Shown here one piece after another: positions 1-9,063 of a stretch of 64,000 nucleotides of DNA. The translations under genes were made by a program, and so were the position numbers. Origin of the DNA: Amycolatopsis anabasis (GTDB taxonomy: Bacteria > Actinomycetota > Actinomycetes > Mycobacteriales > Pseudonocardiaceae); the NCBI RefSeq assembly GCF_009765355.1, contig NZ_VTHK01000029.1, forward strand, positions 62,001 to 126,000, in the 5' to 3' direction. A model generated the notes under the pieces. The model saw only the letters and a program-made list of their open reading frames with translations, was not told the DNA's origin and made no database searches. Positions within the stretch are counted from its first letter, which is position 1. Every line of letters begins with the position of its first letter.

Positions 1-568
1 GAGCCGTGTTCGCGGTGCTGATGAACGGAAGCAGCTTCCCGCTGTCGTTCTTCCCGCAGTTTTCGGCAACCCGCCTGACCAGGGCGGCATGCCGCACCAC
101 GTCGCCGGCGTTCCGCGGGTACGGTTGAACGGAACTTCCGTATTCTCGCGGAATGTCGCAGCCGACCGGCGTGCTTTCCCCGACCCCGCGCGGGTCGAAG
201 CCGATCAGATCGTACGAGTCGCGCACGCTCTGCGGCAGCCCGAGCGGTATTCCCCGGGCAGGCATGAGCAGACTGGGAATCCCCGGCCCGCCGTTGTTCA
301 TCAGCAGAATTCCCCGGCGTTTCTCGGGTTTCGCGCTGGCCAGCCGCGAAATCGTCAAGTCGATCGTCCGCCCGGCGGGATCCCGGTAGTCGAGCGGTAC
401 GCGAACCTTGGCGCACCGCAGCCCGTGGAGGGGAATGTCGGCGGGATTCGGGCAGTCCTGCCAGTCCAGCGCGGTTCCGCCCGGTGCGGCGTGGGCGGGT
501 GTCGTGGACAGGAGGAGCGCGACGAGGACGGCGAGCCCTCGGGAGATTCGGCGAGTTCTTGTTCGCAT
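1..568 (-). CDS. S33 family alpha/beta hydrolase (tripeptidyl aminopeptidase-like), N-terminal part
   Basis: The gene runs off the left edge; about 189 N-terminal residues are visible. It starts with ATG at 568 and an Arg-rich n-region (MRTRTRRISRG), a hydrophobic stretch and an AHA-type cleavage site, so it is a secreted protein. The mature part carries the hallmarks of the Streptomyces tripeptidyl aminopeptidase (SlpD/TAP) family: an early CAKVRVPLDY motif, the oxyanion NNGGPG motif and the GFDPRGVG motif. The catalytic Ser, Asp and His lie outside the window. Family knowledge says it removes peptides from protein N termini outside the cell. The 103 bases to the next gene (569-671) show no feature I can name. 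Confidence 0.85.
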   Translation of the reverse strand, partial: MRTRTRRISRGLAVLVALLLSTTPAHAAPGGTALDWQDCPNPADIPLHGLRCAKVRVPLDYRDPAGRTIDLTISRLASAKPEKRRGILLMNNGGPGIPSLLMPARGIPLGLPQSVRDSYDLIGFDPRGVGESTPVGCDIPREYGSSVQPYPRNAGDVVRHAALVRRVAENCGKNDSGKLLPFISTANTA

Positions 569-671
569 GCCTCGAATCTGGCGTGCTTCGTGCGCGGGGT
601 GCAGCCCCGAAGGTCAGGCCTCGCCCCTGACGAAGGTAAGGCACTCGGCGCGCGAACGTTGAACTCGTGGG

Positions 672-1499
672 TTAGAGGGGATTCGGTTCGCCCAGGGGGG
701 CGGTGCAGAAGGGACCGCCGACGTAGTTCGAGGTCGGGGTTTCCGGCATCGGGTTGCCGCCGAGCAGTTCGCCGGCGTACTTCTCGGCGTCGTCCAGGGA
801 GCGGTAACCCAGGGATTCGGCTTCCCGCAACGAGAAGACTCCGCGGGTGTTCTTCGAGACGCCCCAGATCAAGCGGTAGCCCGGGGACGGGGCGCTCAGG
901 CACGCCTCGAAAAGGCGGGCGCCGTCGTCGGGGGAGAGCCAGGTGATCAGGCCGCGCGGGCCGAGCGGGTGCGGGGTTTCGAAGCAGGAGCCGATCCGGA
1001 TCGCGATCACGTCCATGCCGAAGCGCGAGTGGTACAGGCTGCCCAGGGCTTCGATGGCGGCCTTGCTCACCCCGTAGTAGGTGTCCGGGCGGGGGCTGGA
1101 ATCGGCGGGCAGGCCGGGCGAACCCGCTTCGTCGATCGTGCGGAAGCCGACGGAATGGTTGCTGGAGGCCAGGATCACCCGGGGGACCCCGGCGGCGCGG
1201 GCGGCTTCCAGCACGGTGTGGGTGCCGTGGATGTTGACCTCGACCGTATCCGCCCAGGTGTTCTCCCGGCTGAGGCCGCCGAGGTGGATCAGGGCGTCCA
1301 CGCCCGCGCAGGCGTCGGCCATGGCGGCCGGATCGGTGACCGAGCCGGTGCGCGGCTCGACCGGTTCGCCGGGTTCGGCGGGGGCGAGCGGCCGGAGGTC
1401 GAGGAGGCGCAGGATCCTGCCTTCGCGGCGCAGGCGCGGACGCATCAGGGTGCCGATCACGCCGGCGGCGCCGGTGATCAGGACGCGCTGGTCTGCCAT
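672..1499 (-). CDS. udh: Uronate dehydrogenase (NAD-dependent, SDR family)
   Basis: A 275-residue extended-type SDR. Residues 9-16 hold the NAD-binding TGAAGVIG motif, and the active site has the ASSNH and YYGVSK motifs. The RIGSC motif and overall length match uronate dehydrogenases of the Agrobacterium/Pseudomonas type. These oxidise D-glucuronate or D-galacturonate at C1 to the aldaro-lactone (EC 1.1.1.203). The gene follows the IclR gene by 32 bases on the same strand, so it is probably in an operon with its regulator. It stands opposite the genes that consume glucarate. ATG at 1499 is preceded by GAGGAAAG. No separate lactonase is seen nearby; lactone opening may be spontaneous or done by the unknown 389-residue protein at 6198. 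Confidence 0.88.
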   Translation of the reverse strand: MADQRVLITGAAGVIGTLMRPRLRREGRILRLLDLRPLAPAEPGEPVEPRTGSVTDPAAMADACAGVDALIHLGGLSRENTWADTVEVNIHGTHTVLEAARAAGVPRVILASSNHSVGFRTIDEAGSPGLPADSSPRPDTYYGVSKAAIEALGSLYHSRFGMDVIAIRIGSCFETPHPLGPRGLITWLSPDDGARLFEACLSAPSPGYRLIWGVSKNTRGVFSLREAESLGYRSLDDAEKYAGELLGGNPMPETPTSNYVGGPFCTAPLGEPNPL

Positions 1500-1531
1500 G
1501 GAAATCTCGCTTTCCTCGGGAATCGACGGGT

Positions 1532-2332
1532 TCAACGGATCCCGGCGCGGCGCAGGCGCCGGCCGAGTTCGGCGGTGGTCTCCGCGAGCAGCTCGCCGAC
1601 GCGGACCGCCTCGGAGTCGCTGACCTCGGCGGGCATCGAACAGCTCATCGCGTCGGTGCCGGGGATGCGGTACGGGATCACCGCGGCGACGCACCGGACG
1701 CCCGGGGTGCCCTCCTCCGTCTCCGCGGCGAAACCGCGTTCCCGGGTCTCGGCGCATTCGCGGTGCAGCGCGTCCAGCGAGGTGATCGTGTTCGGGGTCA
1801 GGCCGGGGAGCGGATCCGGCAGCAGCTCCGCGATCTCGTCCTGGGTCAGCTCGGCCAGCAGCGCCTTGCCGAGCGCGGTGGCGTGCGCGGGCAGGGTGCG
1901 GCCCACCCGGGAAACCAGGTGGATCGAGCGGCGCGACTCCCGGGTCTCCAGGTACACCACCTCGGCGCCGTTGCGGCGCGCGTAGTGCGCGGTGAACCCG
2001 GTCTTCTCCCGCACCCGTTCCAGCGCCTCGGTGGCGAACGGAACCACCGGATCCCGATCGAGGTAGGCGGTGCCGCAGATCAGCGCGCGCACCCCGAGCC
2101 GGTACTTCGTGCCGCCCGGATCGGCTTCCAGCCAACCGGCCTCGTGCAGCGTGCGCAGCAAACCGTGCAGGCTCGACCGCGGGAAACCGGTCCGCGTGTG
2201 CAGATCGGACAGGGAAAGCCAGGCGTCGGTGGCCGCGAACGTCTCGATCAGATCGATCGCCCGCCGCGCCGATTTGACCCCCGCGGGCTCGACGCCGTTC
2301 TCGGCGGTCGAAACCTCTGCCGATCGCGGCAT
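1532..2332 (-). CDS. IclR family regulator of the uronate/glucarate locus
   Basis: A 266-residue regulator: N-terminal winged helix-turn-helix at about residues 18-75 (LSLSDLHTRTGFPRSSLHGL) followed by an IclR effector domain (residues about 85-255) with the HATALGKALLAEL and RGFAAETEEGTPG signatures. Start chosen at ATG 2332 because GGAGGA lies 6 bases before it; an in-frame longer reading to 2392 lacks such a site. It is divergent from the symporter operon and co-directional with udh. The ligand is inferred to be a uronate, aldarate or pathway intermediate. The shared promoter region contains short dyads that could be its operators. Confidence 0.85.
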   Translation of the reverse strand: MPRSAEVSTAENGVEPAGVKSARRAIDLIETFAATDAWLSLSDLHTRTGFPRSSLHGLLRTLHEAGWLEADPGGTKYRLGVRALICGTAYLDRDPVVPFATEALERVREKTGFTAHYARRNGAEVVYLETRESRRSIHLVSRVGRTLPAHATALGKALLAELTQDEIAELLPDPLPGLTPNTITSLDALHRECAETRERGFAAETEEGTPGVRCVAAVIPYRIPGTDAMSCSMPAEVSDSEAVRVGELLAETTAELGRRLRRAGIR

Positions 2333-2386
2333 ATGCGCTCCTCCGTCTGGACGTTGACACGTGACCTGGCCCATATTAGCGTCGCC

Positions 2387-2446
2387 GAACAACGTTCTTG
2401 TAGGCGAACATAGTCACTATAACAGACTCCGTTCATGAATGTGAAC
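2387..2446. promoter_or_regulatory. Divergent promoter region with two candidate IclR dyads
   Basis: The 131 bases between the IclR and symporter starts include two small perfect dyads: GAAC-AAC-GTTC at 2387-2397 and GTTCA-TGAATG-TGAAC at 2431-2446. Between them lies an AT-rich CACTATAACAG stretch that could hold a -10 element for the symporter operon. The second dyad ends 17 bases before the symporter GTG. Operator identity is inferred from position only. Confidence 0.4.
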
Positions 2447-2463
2447 AGCGAGAGGGGTCAGCG

Positions 2464-3966
2464 GTGCACGCACTCGACTGGACAGTGGTGTCCGGCTACT
2501 TCGTTCTGATGGTGGTCATCGGCTGGTGGTCCCACCGGCGGATCCACAACGTCAAGGACTTCTTCACGACCGGGGGCAAGATGCCGTGGTGGCTCTCCGG
2601 CATCTCGCACCACATGTCGGGCTACAGCGCGGTGCTCTTCGTGGCCTACGCGGGGGTGGCCTACACCAGCGGCGTCACCGTGTACTTCTGGGGATTCGCG
2701 AGCATCGGTCTCGGGGTCGGCATCGGCGCCTGGGTCTTCGCCGGGCGGTGGAACCGGCTGCGTTCGAAGTTCGGCGTCCAGTCACCGCTGGAATTCCTGG
2801 CCAAGCGCTACAACATCCCCACCCAGCAGGCGTTGGCCTGGAGCGGAAGCCTGCTGAAGACGTTCGACGTGGCGTCGAAGTGGTTCGCGGTGGCCACCCT
2901 GCTGAAGGTTTTCGCGGGGGTCCCGATCACCCTCGGCATCATCGTCACCGGCGGGGTCACCCTGCTGTACTGCACCCTCGGCGGCCTGTGGGCGGACGCG
3001 CTCACCGACTTCGGGCAGTTCATCATCCAGGGCCTGGCCGGAATCGTGATGATCTGGGCGGTCCTCGACTCGCTCGGCGGTGTTTCCGGGCTCTGGACGA
3101 TGTGGGACCAGCTGCCCGCAGGCCACCTCAGCCCGACCACCGACAAGTACACCACCATCTTCCTGCTGGTCTACGTACTGGTGAAAACCCTGGAATACAA
3201 CGGCGGCATGTGGAACCTGGCGCAGCGGTACATGGCCGCGCCGGACGCGCACGACGCGAAGCGCGGCGCGAAGCTCTCGGCGGTGCTCTACCTGGTGTGG
3301 CCGCTGATCCTGATGATCCCGATGTTCGCCGCGCCGCTGTTCCTGCCGGACCTCGCCGATCCGACCACGTCCTACGCCGAGCTGACCAAGTACTTCCTGC
3401 CGGCGGGCATGATCGGCCTGGTGCTGGCGGGGATGTTCTCGCACACGATGGCCATGGTCTCCTCGGACGCCAACGCGATCTCGGCCGTGGTCACCCGCGA
3501 CATGCTGCCGCTGCTGTGGCGCCGGGCGCGCGGATTCACCGAGGAGCAGAACCTCCGGACGGCACGCGTGGTGACCTTCGGCTTCATCGTGGTCAGCATG
3601 CTCATCGCGACCCAGGCGAAGAGCCTCGGCGGCGTGCTCGCGATCGTGGTGTCCTGGGTCGCAGCGCTGATGGGGCCGATCTCGGTGCCGCTGCTGCTGG
3701 GCATGCTGCCGTGGTTCCGCCGCTGCGGTTCGCGGGCAGCGCTGGTGTCCTGGGCTGGCGGCCTGATCGCCTACGCGCTCGTCTACTACGTGTTCGACAG
3801 CAGCCAGACCGTCATCGTGGCCACGCCGATCCTCGTTTCCCTGGCGCTTTTCGTCGGGCTCGGCCTGCTCGCCTCCGAGCGCACGCCGGAGACGGACGCG
3901 ATGATCGAGAAGGTCAGCCGGGACGACGACGTTTCCGGCAAACCGGATCCGGTAGCCGCCGGGTGA
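2464..3966 (+). CDS. Sodium:solute symporter (SSS family), probable uronate/aldarate uptake
   Basis: A 500-residue polytopic protein with about 13 hydrophobic segments and the SSS-family features: an N-terminal SGYFVLMVVIGWWSHRR region, FFTTGGKMPWWLSG (the canonical GGR/K-PWW stretch) and SSDANAISAVVTRD near the middle. GTG at 2464 follows a purine-rich GAGAGGGG. It is the first gene of the glucarate operon; KDG dehydratase starts 43 bases after its stop. The substrate is inferred from context as a uronic or aldaric acid imported with Na+. Confidence 0.85.
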   Translation: MHALDWTVVSGYFVLMVVIGWWSHRRIHNVKDFFTTGGKMPWWLSGISHHMSGYSAVLFVAYAGVAYTSGVTVYFWGFASIGLGVGIGAWVFAGRWNRLRSKFGVQSPLEFLAKRYNIPTQQALAWSGSLLKTFDVASKWFAVATLLKVFAGVPITLGIIVTGGVTLLYCTLGGLWADALTDFGQFIIQGLAGIVMIWAVLDSLGGVSGLWTMWDQLPAGHLSPTTDKYTTIFLLVYVLVKTLEYNGGMWNLAQRYMAAPDAHDAKRGAKLSAVLYLVWPLILMIPMFAAPLFLPDLADPTTSYAELTKYFLPAGMIGLVLAGMFSHTMAMVSSDANAISAVVTRDMLPLLWRRARGFTEEQNLRTARVVTFGFIVVSMLIATQAKSLGGVLAIVVSWVAALMGPISVPLLLGMLPWFRRCGSRAALVSWAGGLIAYALVYYVFDSSQTVIVATPILVSLALFVGLGLLASERTPETDAMIEKVSRDDDVSGKPDPVAAG

Positions 3967-4009
3967 CCGGGTTCCCCCGAGCGATTCCTCCGAAGAGAAA
4001 GCAGAACAC

Positions 4010-4948
4010 ATGGCACAGCCCAGGATCGAGTTGGATGGCCTGCTCGCGTTCCCCCTCACCCCGTTCACCGACGATCTCGAGCTGAACCTCGACGCCTTCG
4101 CCCAGCACGTCGAGGGCCATGTGAGCGCCGGCGCCGGTGCGCTGTTCGTCGCCTGCGGCACGGGCGAGTTCAGCGCGCTGTCGCCGGACGAACTGGCGGC
4201 GCTGCTGCGGACCGCGCGGGACGTGGTCGACGGGCGGGTGCCGGTCTGGGTGGGCGCCGGGGGTGGCGCCGCGACGGCACGAGCCGGGATCGCGGCGGCC
4301 GAGCGGGGCGGCGCGGACGGGGTTCTGCTGCTGCCCCCGTACCTGGTCTCCGGGCCGCCTTCCGGGCTGGTCGACCACGTGCGCTACGCGGTGCGGGGCA
4401 ACGACATCCCGGTGATCGTCTACCACCGCTCGCCGGGCGTGTTCGACGCGCGCTCGGCGGCCGATCTGCTCGACATCCCGGCCGTCGTCGGGCTCAAGGA
4501 CGGCTTCGGGGACGTGGACCTGATGAGCCGGATCGCCGCCACGGTTCGCGGCACCGGAACCGAGCGCGGCCGGGAATTCCTGTTCTTCAACGGATTGCCG
4601 ACCGCGGAGGTCTCCGCGCGCGCCTATTCGGCGATCGGGGTCGCGCGGTACTCCTCGGCGGTGCACTGCTTCGCGCCGGAGATCGCCGCCCGGTTCCACC
4701 GTGCACTGTCCGAACGCGACGATGCCGTGGTCGACGCGCTGCTCACCGGGTTCTACCTGCCGCTGGTGGCGCTGCGCGACGAGACCCCGGGCTTCGCGGT
4801 GTCGCTGGTGAAGGCCGCCGCCCGGCTGCGCGGGCAGAAGGTCGGCGGGGTCCGGCCGCCGCTCGCCGAGCCGAACGCGGATCAGCTCAAGCGGCTGGAG
4901 CAGGTCATCGGCACTGGTTTGTCCACTTTGGAAGGACTCGGCACATGA
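4010..4948 (+). CDS. kdgD: 5-dehydro-4-deoxyglucarate dehydratase
   Basis: A 312-residue DHDPS/NAL-type TIM-barrel aldolase. The GTGE phosphate/carboxylate loop is at residues 50-53, the barrel Tyr at Y138 and the Schiff-base Lys at K163 in the GLKDGFGD motif. The family dehydrates and decarboxylates 5-keto-4-deoxyglucarate to 2-oxoglutarate semialdehyde (EC 4.2.1.41). Its stop overlaps the glucarate dehydratase start by ATGA, so the two are translationally coupled, which supports this call over a generic DapA paralogue. An AGAGAAAG stretch lies upstream of ATG 4010. Confidence 0.92.
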   Translation: MAQPRIELDGLLAFPLTPFTDDLELNLDAFAQHVEGHVSAGAGALFVACGTGEFSALSPDELAALLRTARDVVDGRVPVWVGAGGGAATARAGIAAAERGGADGVLLLPPYLVSGPPSGLVDHVRYAVRGNDIPVIVYHRSPGVFDARSAADLLDIPAVVGLKDGFGDVDLMSRIAATVRGTGTERGREFLFFNGLPTAEVSARAYSAIGVARYSSAVHCFAPEIAARFHRALSERDDAVVDALLTGFYLPLVALRDETPGFAVSLVKAAARLRGQKVGGVRPPLAEPNADQLKRLEQVIGTGLSTLEGLGT

Positions 4949-6201
4949 AGATCCTGGACGCGGTGCTCACGCCGGTCGCGTTCGCGGATCCGCCGCTGCT
5001 CAACGTGATGGGCGTGCACGAACCGTTCGCCCTGCGGAGCGTGCTGCGGCTCGTCTGCGCGGACGGCGTGGTGGGCCTCGGCGAGTCCTACGGCGATCAG
5101 GCTTTCCTCGACCAGGCCCGCAAGGTCGCGGCCGAACTGCCCGGGCACGACGTGTTCGACCTGCCCGGCCTGCGCCGGATCGTGGGCCGGACGCTCGGCG
5201 ACGCGGTCTTCGCCGACGAGCACGGGCTGACCGGCGGGTTCTCGGTGAGCAAGACGCTCGCCAGCGTGTACTCGCTGTTCGAGGTCGCCGCGCTGGACGC
5301 GCAGGGCCATTACCTGAACCGTCCGGTGGCCGACCTGCTCGGCGGCCGGGCCCGCGACGAGGTGGAGTTCTCCGCGTACCTGTTCTACAAGTACGGCGCG
5401 CATCTGGACGCCGAGCCCGACGACTGGGGCGAGGTCCTCACCCCGGACGCCCTGGTCGGCGAGGCGCGCCGGATGGTGGACGCCTACGGATTCCGGTCGA
5501 TCAAGCTCAAGGGCGGAGTCCTCCCGCCGGAACACGAGATCGAGGGTGTGCGCGCGCTCGCCGACGCCTTCCCCGGCCATCCGCTGCGGATCGACCCCAA
5601 CGCCGCATGGGTGCCGAAGACCTCGATCGGGGTGGCCGAGCAACTCGACGGGGTCCTGGAGTACCTGGAGGATCCGACTCCCGGGATCGACGGGATGGCG
5701 CAGGTGGCCGAGCGGGCGAACATGCCGCTGGCGACCAATATGTGCGTGGTGCGGTTCGCCGATGTCGAACCGGCGTTCCGGGCCCGGGCGGTCGGCGTGG
5801 TCCTCTCCGATCACCACTTCTGGGGCGGGCTCCGGGACACCCAGGCGCTTTCGGTGACCTGCCAGGCGTTCGGCGTGGGCCTGTCCATGCATTCCAACAG
5901 CCACCTCGGGATCAGCCTCGCGGCGATGGTGCACGTGGCCGCCGCGACCCCGCACCTGACCTACGCGTGCGACACGCACTGGCCGTGGAAGACCACCGAT
6001 GTCATCGCGCCGGGTGCGCTGGAGTTCCGCGGCGGCGCGGTGGCCGTGCCGGACCGCCCTGGACTCGGCGTCGAACTCGATCCGGACGCGCTCGCCCGCG
6101 CGCACGAGGACTATGTCCGTTGTGGACTGACCAAACGGGACGATGTGAGCTACATGCGCCGGTTCACCGGCTCCTTCGAACCGAATACGGCGAGGTGGTG
6201 A
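4945..6201 (+). CDS. gudD: Glucarate dehydratase (enolase superfamily)
   Basis: A 418-residue enolase-superfamily enzyme. It has the KLKGG motif (KxK-type base), RIDPNAAW (first metal ligand), LEDPTPG, and the C-terminal SMHSNSHLGI segment with the catalytic His of the mandelate-racemase branch. NxxCV-type (ATNMCVV) and WGG motifs match glucarate dehydratases, which remove water from D-glucarate (EC 4.2.1.40). It is coupled to kdgD by ATGA and to the next gene by GTGA. A galactarate activity cannot be excluded from sequence. Confidence 0.9.
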   Translation: MKILDAVLTPVAFADPPLLNVMGVHEPFALRSVLRLVCADGVVGLGESYGDQAFLDQARKVAAELPGHDVFDLPGLRRIVGRTLGDAVFADEHGLTGGFSVSKTLASVYSLFEVAALDAQGHYLNRPVADLLGGRARDEVEFSAYLFYKYGAHLDAEPDDWGEVLTPDALVGEARRMVDAYGFRSIKLKGGVLPPEHEIEGVRALADAFPGHPLRIDPNAAWVPKTSIGVAEQLDGVLEYLEDPTPGIDGMAQVAERANMPLATNMCVVRFADVEPAFRARAVGVVLSDHHFWGGLRDTQALSVTCQAFGVGLSMHSNSHLGISLAAMVHVAAATPHLTYACDTHWPWKTTDVIAPGALEFRGGAVAVPDRPGLGVELDPDALARAHEDYVRCGLTKRDDVSYMRRFTGSFEPNTARW

Positions 6202-7367
6202 CCGCCTTGCGCGTGACCGGATACAGCTATCCCTGGGACGTCGCGGAACCGGGATTCGCCGACCGCGCCGGGGAACTCGGGGTGGACGAGGTCGCCGTCG
6301 CGGTGGCCTACCACACCACGCGGGCGGCGACGCCGTGGTCGTCCGGGCGGACCGCCGTGCTCGCCCGGCACGCCGCGCTCTACCGCCCGGTGCGGGCGCA
6401 CGTCTGGGACGGGGCACGGCTGCGCCCGGCGACCGCGGACTGGGCCGGTGGCCAGGACAGCGCCGGGGACGCGGTGCGCGCGCTGAACGCGGCCGGGATC
6501 CCCGCCGCCGCGTGGATCGTGCTGACCCACAGTTCGCGGCTGGGCAGCGAGTTCCCGGAGGCGGCCGTCCGCAACTGCTTCGGCGAGCCCTATCCGTGGG
6601 CGCTCTGCCCGGCGCGGCGGGAAGTGCGGGAGTACGCGGCCACGCTGACCGCCGAATCCCTCGCCGATCTCGACGTGTCCTCGGTGGTGCTGGAGGCCTG
6701 CGGGCAACTCGGCGTGCTGCACCAGTGCCACCACGAGAAGACCGACGCGGTGTGGGCCCCGGCCGTGGCACGGCTGCTGTCGGTGTGCTGCTGCACGGCG
6801 TGCGCGGCGCGCTGGGCGGACACCGGGCTGGACCCGGACGAGGTGCGCGGACGGCTGCGGGACGAGGTGCGCAGGCTCATCGAAACCGGCGATCTGACGG
6901 TCACCGGGGACAAGCTGCCGCGCGGCCTCGGGAATGCCCTGCTCGCCACCCGGCAGCGGGCCGCCGACGAGCTGCGGCGCGGGGTGCTCGCCGAGATCCG
7001 CCCGGGCATCCGGATCGTGCTGCACGGGGCCGTCGACCCGTGGGTCACCGGCGCGCTGCCCGGACTGACCCCGGCGGCCGCCGGGGACGTGAACGCGGTC
7101 GTGCTGCCGTGCTGGCAGCCCGGCGCGGGGAGCCTGGACGCCGTCGAAGCCGCGCGTGCCCAGTTACCGTCCACAGTGGACGTCGGCGCGTATGTGACCG
7201 CCGTGGCGGCGAATCCGGTGCCCGATATCGAGGCTTACGTCACCGGGCTGGGTCGCGCCGGGGCCGCCGAACTGCACCTGTACCACCTGGGCCTGGCCGG
7301 TCCCGGCCGCTGGCCGGACCTGCACGCCGCGATCCGCGGCGCCCGCGAACCCGCTTCCAGGAGCTGA
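6198..7367 (+). CDS. Conserved protein of unknown function in the glucarate operon (TIM-barrel hydrolase-like)
   Basis: A 389-residue, Ala-rich cytoplasmic protein. GTG 6198 overlaps the glucarate dehydratase stop (GTGA); a second in-frame GTG lies at 6195. The N terminus TGYSYPWDVAEPGF, a central AAWIVLTHSSRLGS, a conserved ALCPARREVREY and a later VVLEACGQLG...HHEKTDAVW block look like successive beta strands of a TIM barrel. The NP-x-VREY-like motif resembles putative glycoside hydrolase families of the GHL/DUF4015 kind. A CCCTAC cysteine cluster follows at about residues 196-201. Homologues that I recall only as alanine-rich proteins occur in actinobacterial sugar-acid loci. The position between GudD and the semialdehyde dehydrogenase suggests a role in uronate use, for example release of uronate from a conjugate or lactone opening; this is inference. 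Confidence 0.7.
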   Translation: MTALRVTGYSYPWDVAEPGFADRAGELGVDEVAVAVAYHTTRAATPWSSGRTAVLARHAALYRPVRAHVWDGARLRPATADWAGGQDSAGDAVRALNAAGIPAAAWIVLTHSSRLGSEFPEAAVRNCFGEPYPWALCPARREVREYAATLTAESLADLDVSSVVLEACGQLGVLHQCHHEKTDAVWAPAVARLLSVCCCTACAARWADTGLDPDEVRGRLRDEVRRLIETGDLTVTGDKLPRGLGNALLATRQRAADELRRGVLAEIRPGIRIVLHGAVDPWVTGALPGLTPAAAGDVNAVVLPCWQPGAGSLDAVEAARAQLPSTVDVGAYVTAVAANPVPDIEAYVTGLGRAGAAELHLYHLGLAGPGRWPDLHAAIRGAREPASRS

Positions 7368-7369
7368 CC

Positions 7370-8821
7370 ATGGACACCGATTCCACCGCACTCAACCAGA
7401 TCCTCGCCGCGGCGGCCGAAGTGACGATGCCGGTCGCCGCGGCGACCCCGGCCGAACGCGCGAGCTGGCTCGGCGCCGCCGCCGACGCCTTGGACGCGGC
7501 AGCCGACGAACTGGTCGGACTGGCCGTCGAGGAGACGCACCTTCCCGCGACCCCGCGGCTGCGCGGCGAGTTGAACCGGACGACGTTCCAGCTGCGGTTC
7601 TTCGGCCGCGTGCTCGCCGAGGGCGCGTTCCTCGGGGCCACCATCGACCACGCCGATCCGGACTGGCCGATGGGCCCGCGCCCGGACATCCGCCGGGCGC
7701 ACCAGGCGATCGGCCCGGTCCTGGTCTTCGCGGCGAGCAACTTCCCGTTCGCGTTCAGCGTGGCCGGTGGGGACACGGCCGCGGCGCTCGCCGCGGGCTG
7801 CCCGGTCGTGCTCAAGGCGCATCCCGGACATCCGCGGCTGTCCGCGCGCACCGGGGAGATCGCGCGGGACGCGCTGATCGCGGCCGGTGCGCCCGCGGGG
7901 ATCTTCGAGGTGATCCACGGGGTCGACGCCGGGGTGGCCGCGCTGAAGGATCCACGGATCGCCGCGGCGGCGTTCACCGGTTCGGTCGCCGGTGGCCGGG
8001 CGTTGTTCGACATCGCGGCGGCGCGGCCGACGCCGATCCCGTTCTACGGCGAACTCGGCAGCGTGAACCCGGTGGTCGTCACGCCGGGGGCGGTGTGGGC
8101 CCGCGGCGAGCAGGTCGCGCGGGGTTTCGCCGCGTCCTTCCTGCTCGGGGCGGGCCAGTTCTGCACCAAGCCCGGGCTGCTGTTCCTGCCGGAGGGCCAC
8201 GGCCTCGAAGCCGTCCTGCGGGAGGCGGTCGAGGGGACGCCGGGGCAGGCGATGCTCAACGAGCGCATCGCCGACGGGTTCGCGGCCCGGCTCGCCGAAC
8301 TGCAAGCCGTCCCCGGGGTGTCCGTCCTCGCCGCGCCGCGACAGGATGGGCCGGACATCGCCGGGACCCTGCTCACCACCGACGCGGCGTCCTTCGCCCA
8401 GGGCTCGGCGGTCGTGCGCACCGAGTGCTTCGGACCGGCGTCGCTGGTGGTCACCTATTCCGGCCAGGCGGAACTGCGGAAACTGCTGGACGATCTGGAA
8501 CCCGGGCTCACCGCGACCGTGCACGCCGAAGAGTCCGAAGTGGACGAAGTGCGCGCGCTGCTGCCCGCGCTCACCCGGCTCGCGGGCCGGTTGCTGTGGA
8601 ACGACTGGCCGACCGGCGTCACGGTCAGCTGGGCCCAGCAGCACGGCGGACCGTACCCGGCGACCACCGCGCCGACCACGACCTCGGTCGGCGCGGCCGC
8701 GATCGACCGGTTCCTCCGGCCCGTTGCCTGGCAAGGGTTCCCGGACGTGCTCCTGCCCCCGGCGCTACGCGAGGCCAACCCCTGGCAGTTGCCCCGCCGG
8801 ATCGACGGCGACCCGGCCTGA
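7370..8821 (+). CDS. 2,5-dioxovalerate (alpha-ketoglutaric semialdehyde) dehydrogenase
   Basis: A 483-residue aldehyde dehydrogenase of the KGSADH type. It has the FAASNFPFAFSVAGGDTA cofactor region, a FYGELGSVNPV glutamate motif and the GQFCTKPGL motif with the catalytic Cys. The family oxidises 2-oxoglutarate semialdehyde to 2-oxoglutarate with NAD(P)+ (EC 1.2.1.26), the last step of the oxidative uronate route. ATG 7370 begins two bases after the previous stop, with CAGGAG 6-11 bases upstream. The stop at 8821 is followed within four bases by the first unit of a 21-bp repeat array. Confidence 0.9.
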   Translation: MDTDSTALNQILAAAAEVTMPVAAATPAERASWLGAAADALDAAADELVGLAVEETHLPATPRLRGELNRTTFQLRFFGRVLAEGAFLGATIDHADPDWPMGPRPDIRRAHQAIGPVLVFAASNFPFAFSVAGGDTAAALAAGCPVVLKAHPGHPRLSARTGEIARDALIAAGAPAGIFEVIHGVDAGVAALKDPRIAAAAFTGSVAGGRALFDIAAARPTPIPFYGELGSVNPVVVTPGAVWARGEQVARGFAASFLLGAGQFCTKPGLLFLPEGHGLEAVLREAVEGTPGQAMLNERIADGFAARLAELQAVPGVSVLAAPRQDGPDIAGTLLTTDAASFAQGSAVVRTECFGPASLVVTYSGQAELRKLLDDLEPGLTATVHAEESEVDEVRALLPALTRLAGRLLWNDWPTGVTVSWAQQHGGPYPATTAPTTTSVGAAAIDRFLRPVAWQGFPDVLLPPALREANPWQLPRRIDGDPA

Positions 8822-8824
8822 CCC

Positions 8825-9045
8825 GCGAGTTACACACTCAGGCAAGTGAGTTACACACTCGGGACCGCGAGTCGCACATTCCGGCACGCGAGTTCGACAC
8901 TCGCGTTCCCCATCGGCTCCGGCCGGTCGAACCCGCGCGGCCGACCGGAGCCCCGGCTCGCCGACCCGAGTGTGCGACTCGCTTGCGCGAACGTGTAACT
9001 CGCTGCACCGAACGTGCAACTCGCTTACCTGAACGTGAAACTCAC
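8825..9045. repeat. 21-bp phased intergenic repeat, locus A (4 units, spacer, 4 inverted units)
   Basis: Four abutting 21-base units begin at 8825, 8846, 8867 and 8888 (first unit starts GCGAGTTACACACTCAGG). A GC-rich spacer of 53 bases follows at 8909-8961, itself with a GGCTCCGG/CCGGAGCC dyad. Four units in the opposite orientation begin at 8962, 8983, 9004 and 9025 (for example TTGCGCGAACGTGTAACTCG). No unit departs from 21 bases. The array fills nearly the whole gap between the dehydrogenase stop and the lyase ribosome site, so any promoter of the lyase must lie in or next to it. The same unit occurs at three other loci in the window. Confidence 0.92.
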
Positions 9046-9063
9046 GATGGAGTGGAGGTTCTC

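Noticed and set aside
8825..9045. CRISPR array
   Set aside because: The 21-base units abut without spacers, differ from each other, and reverse orientation in the middle; no cas genes are present.
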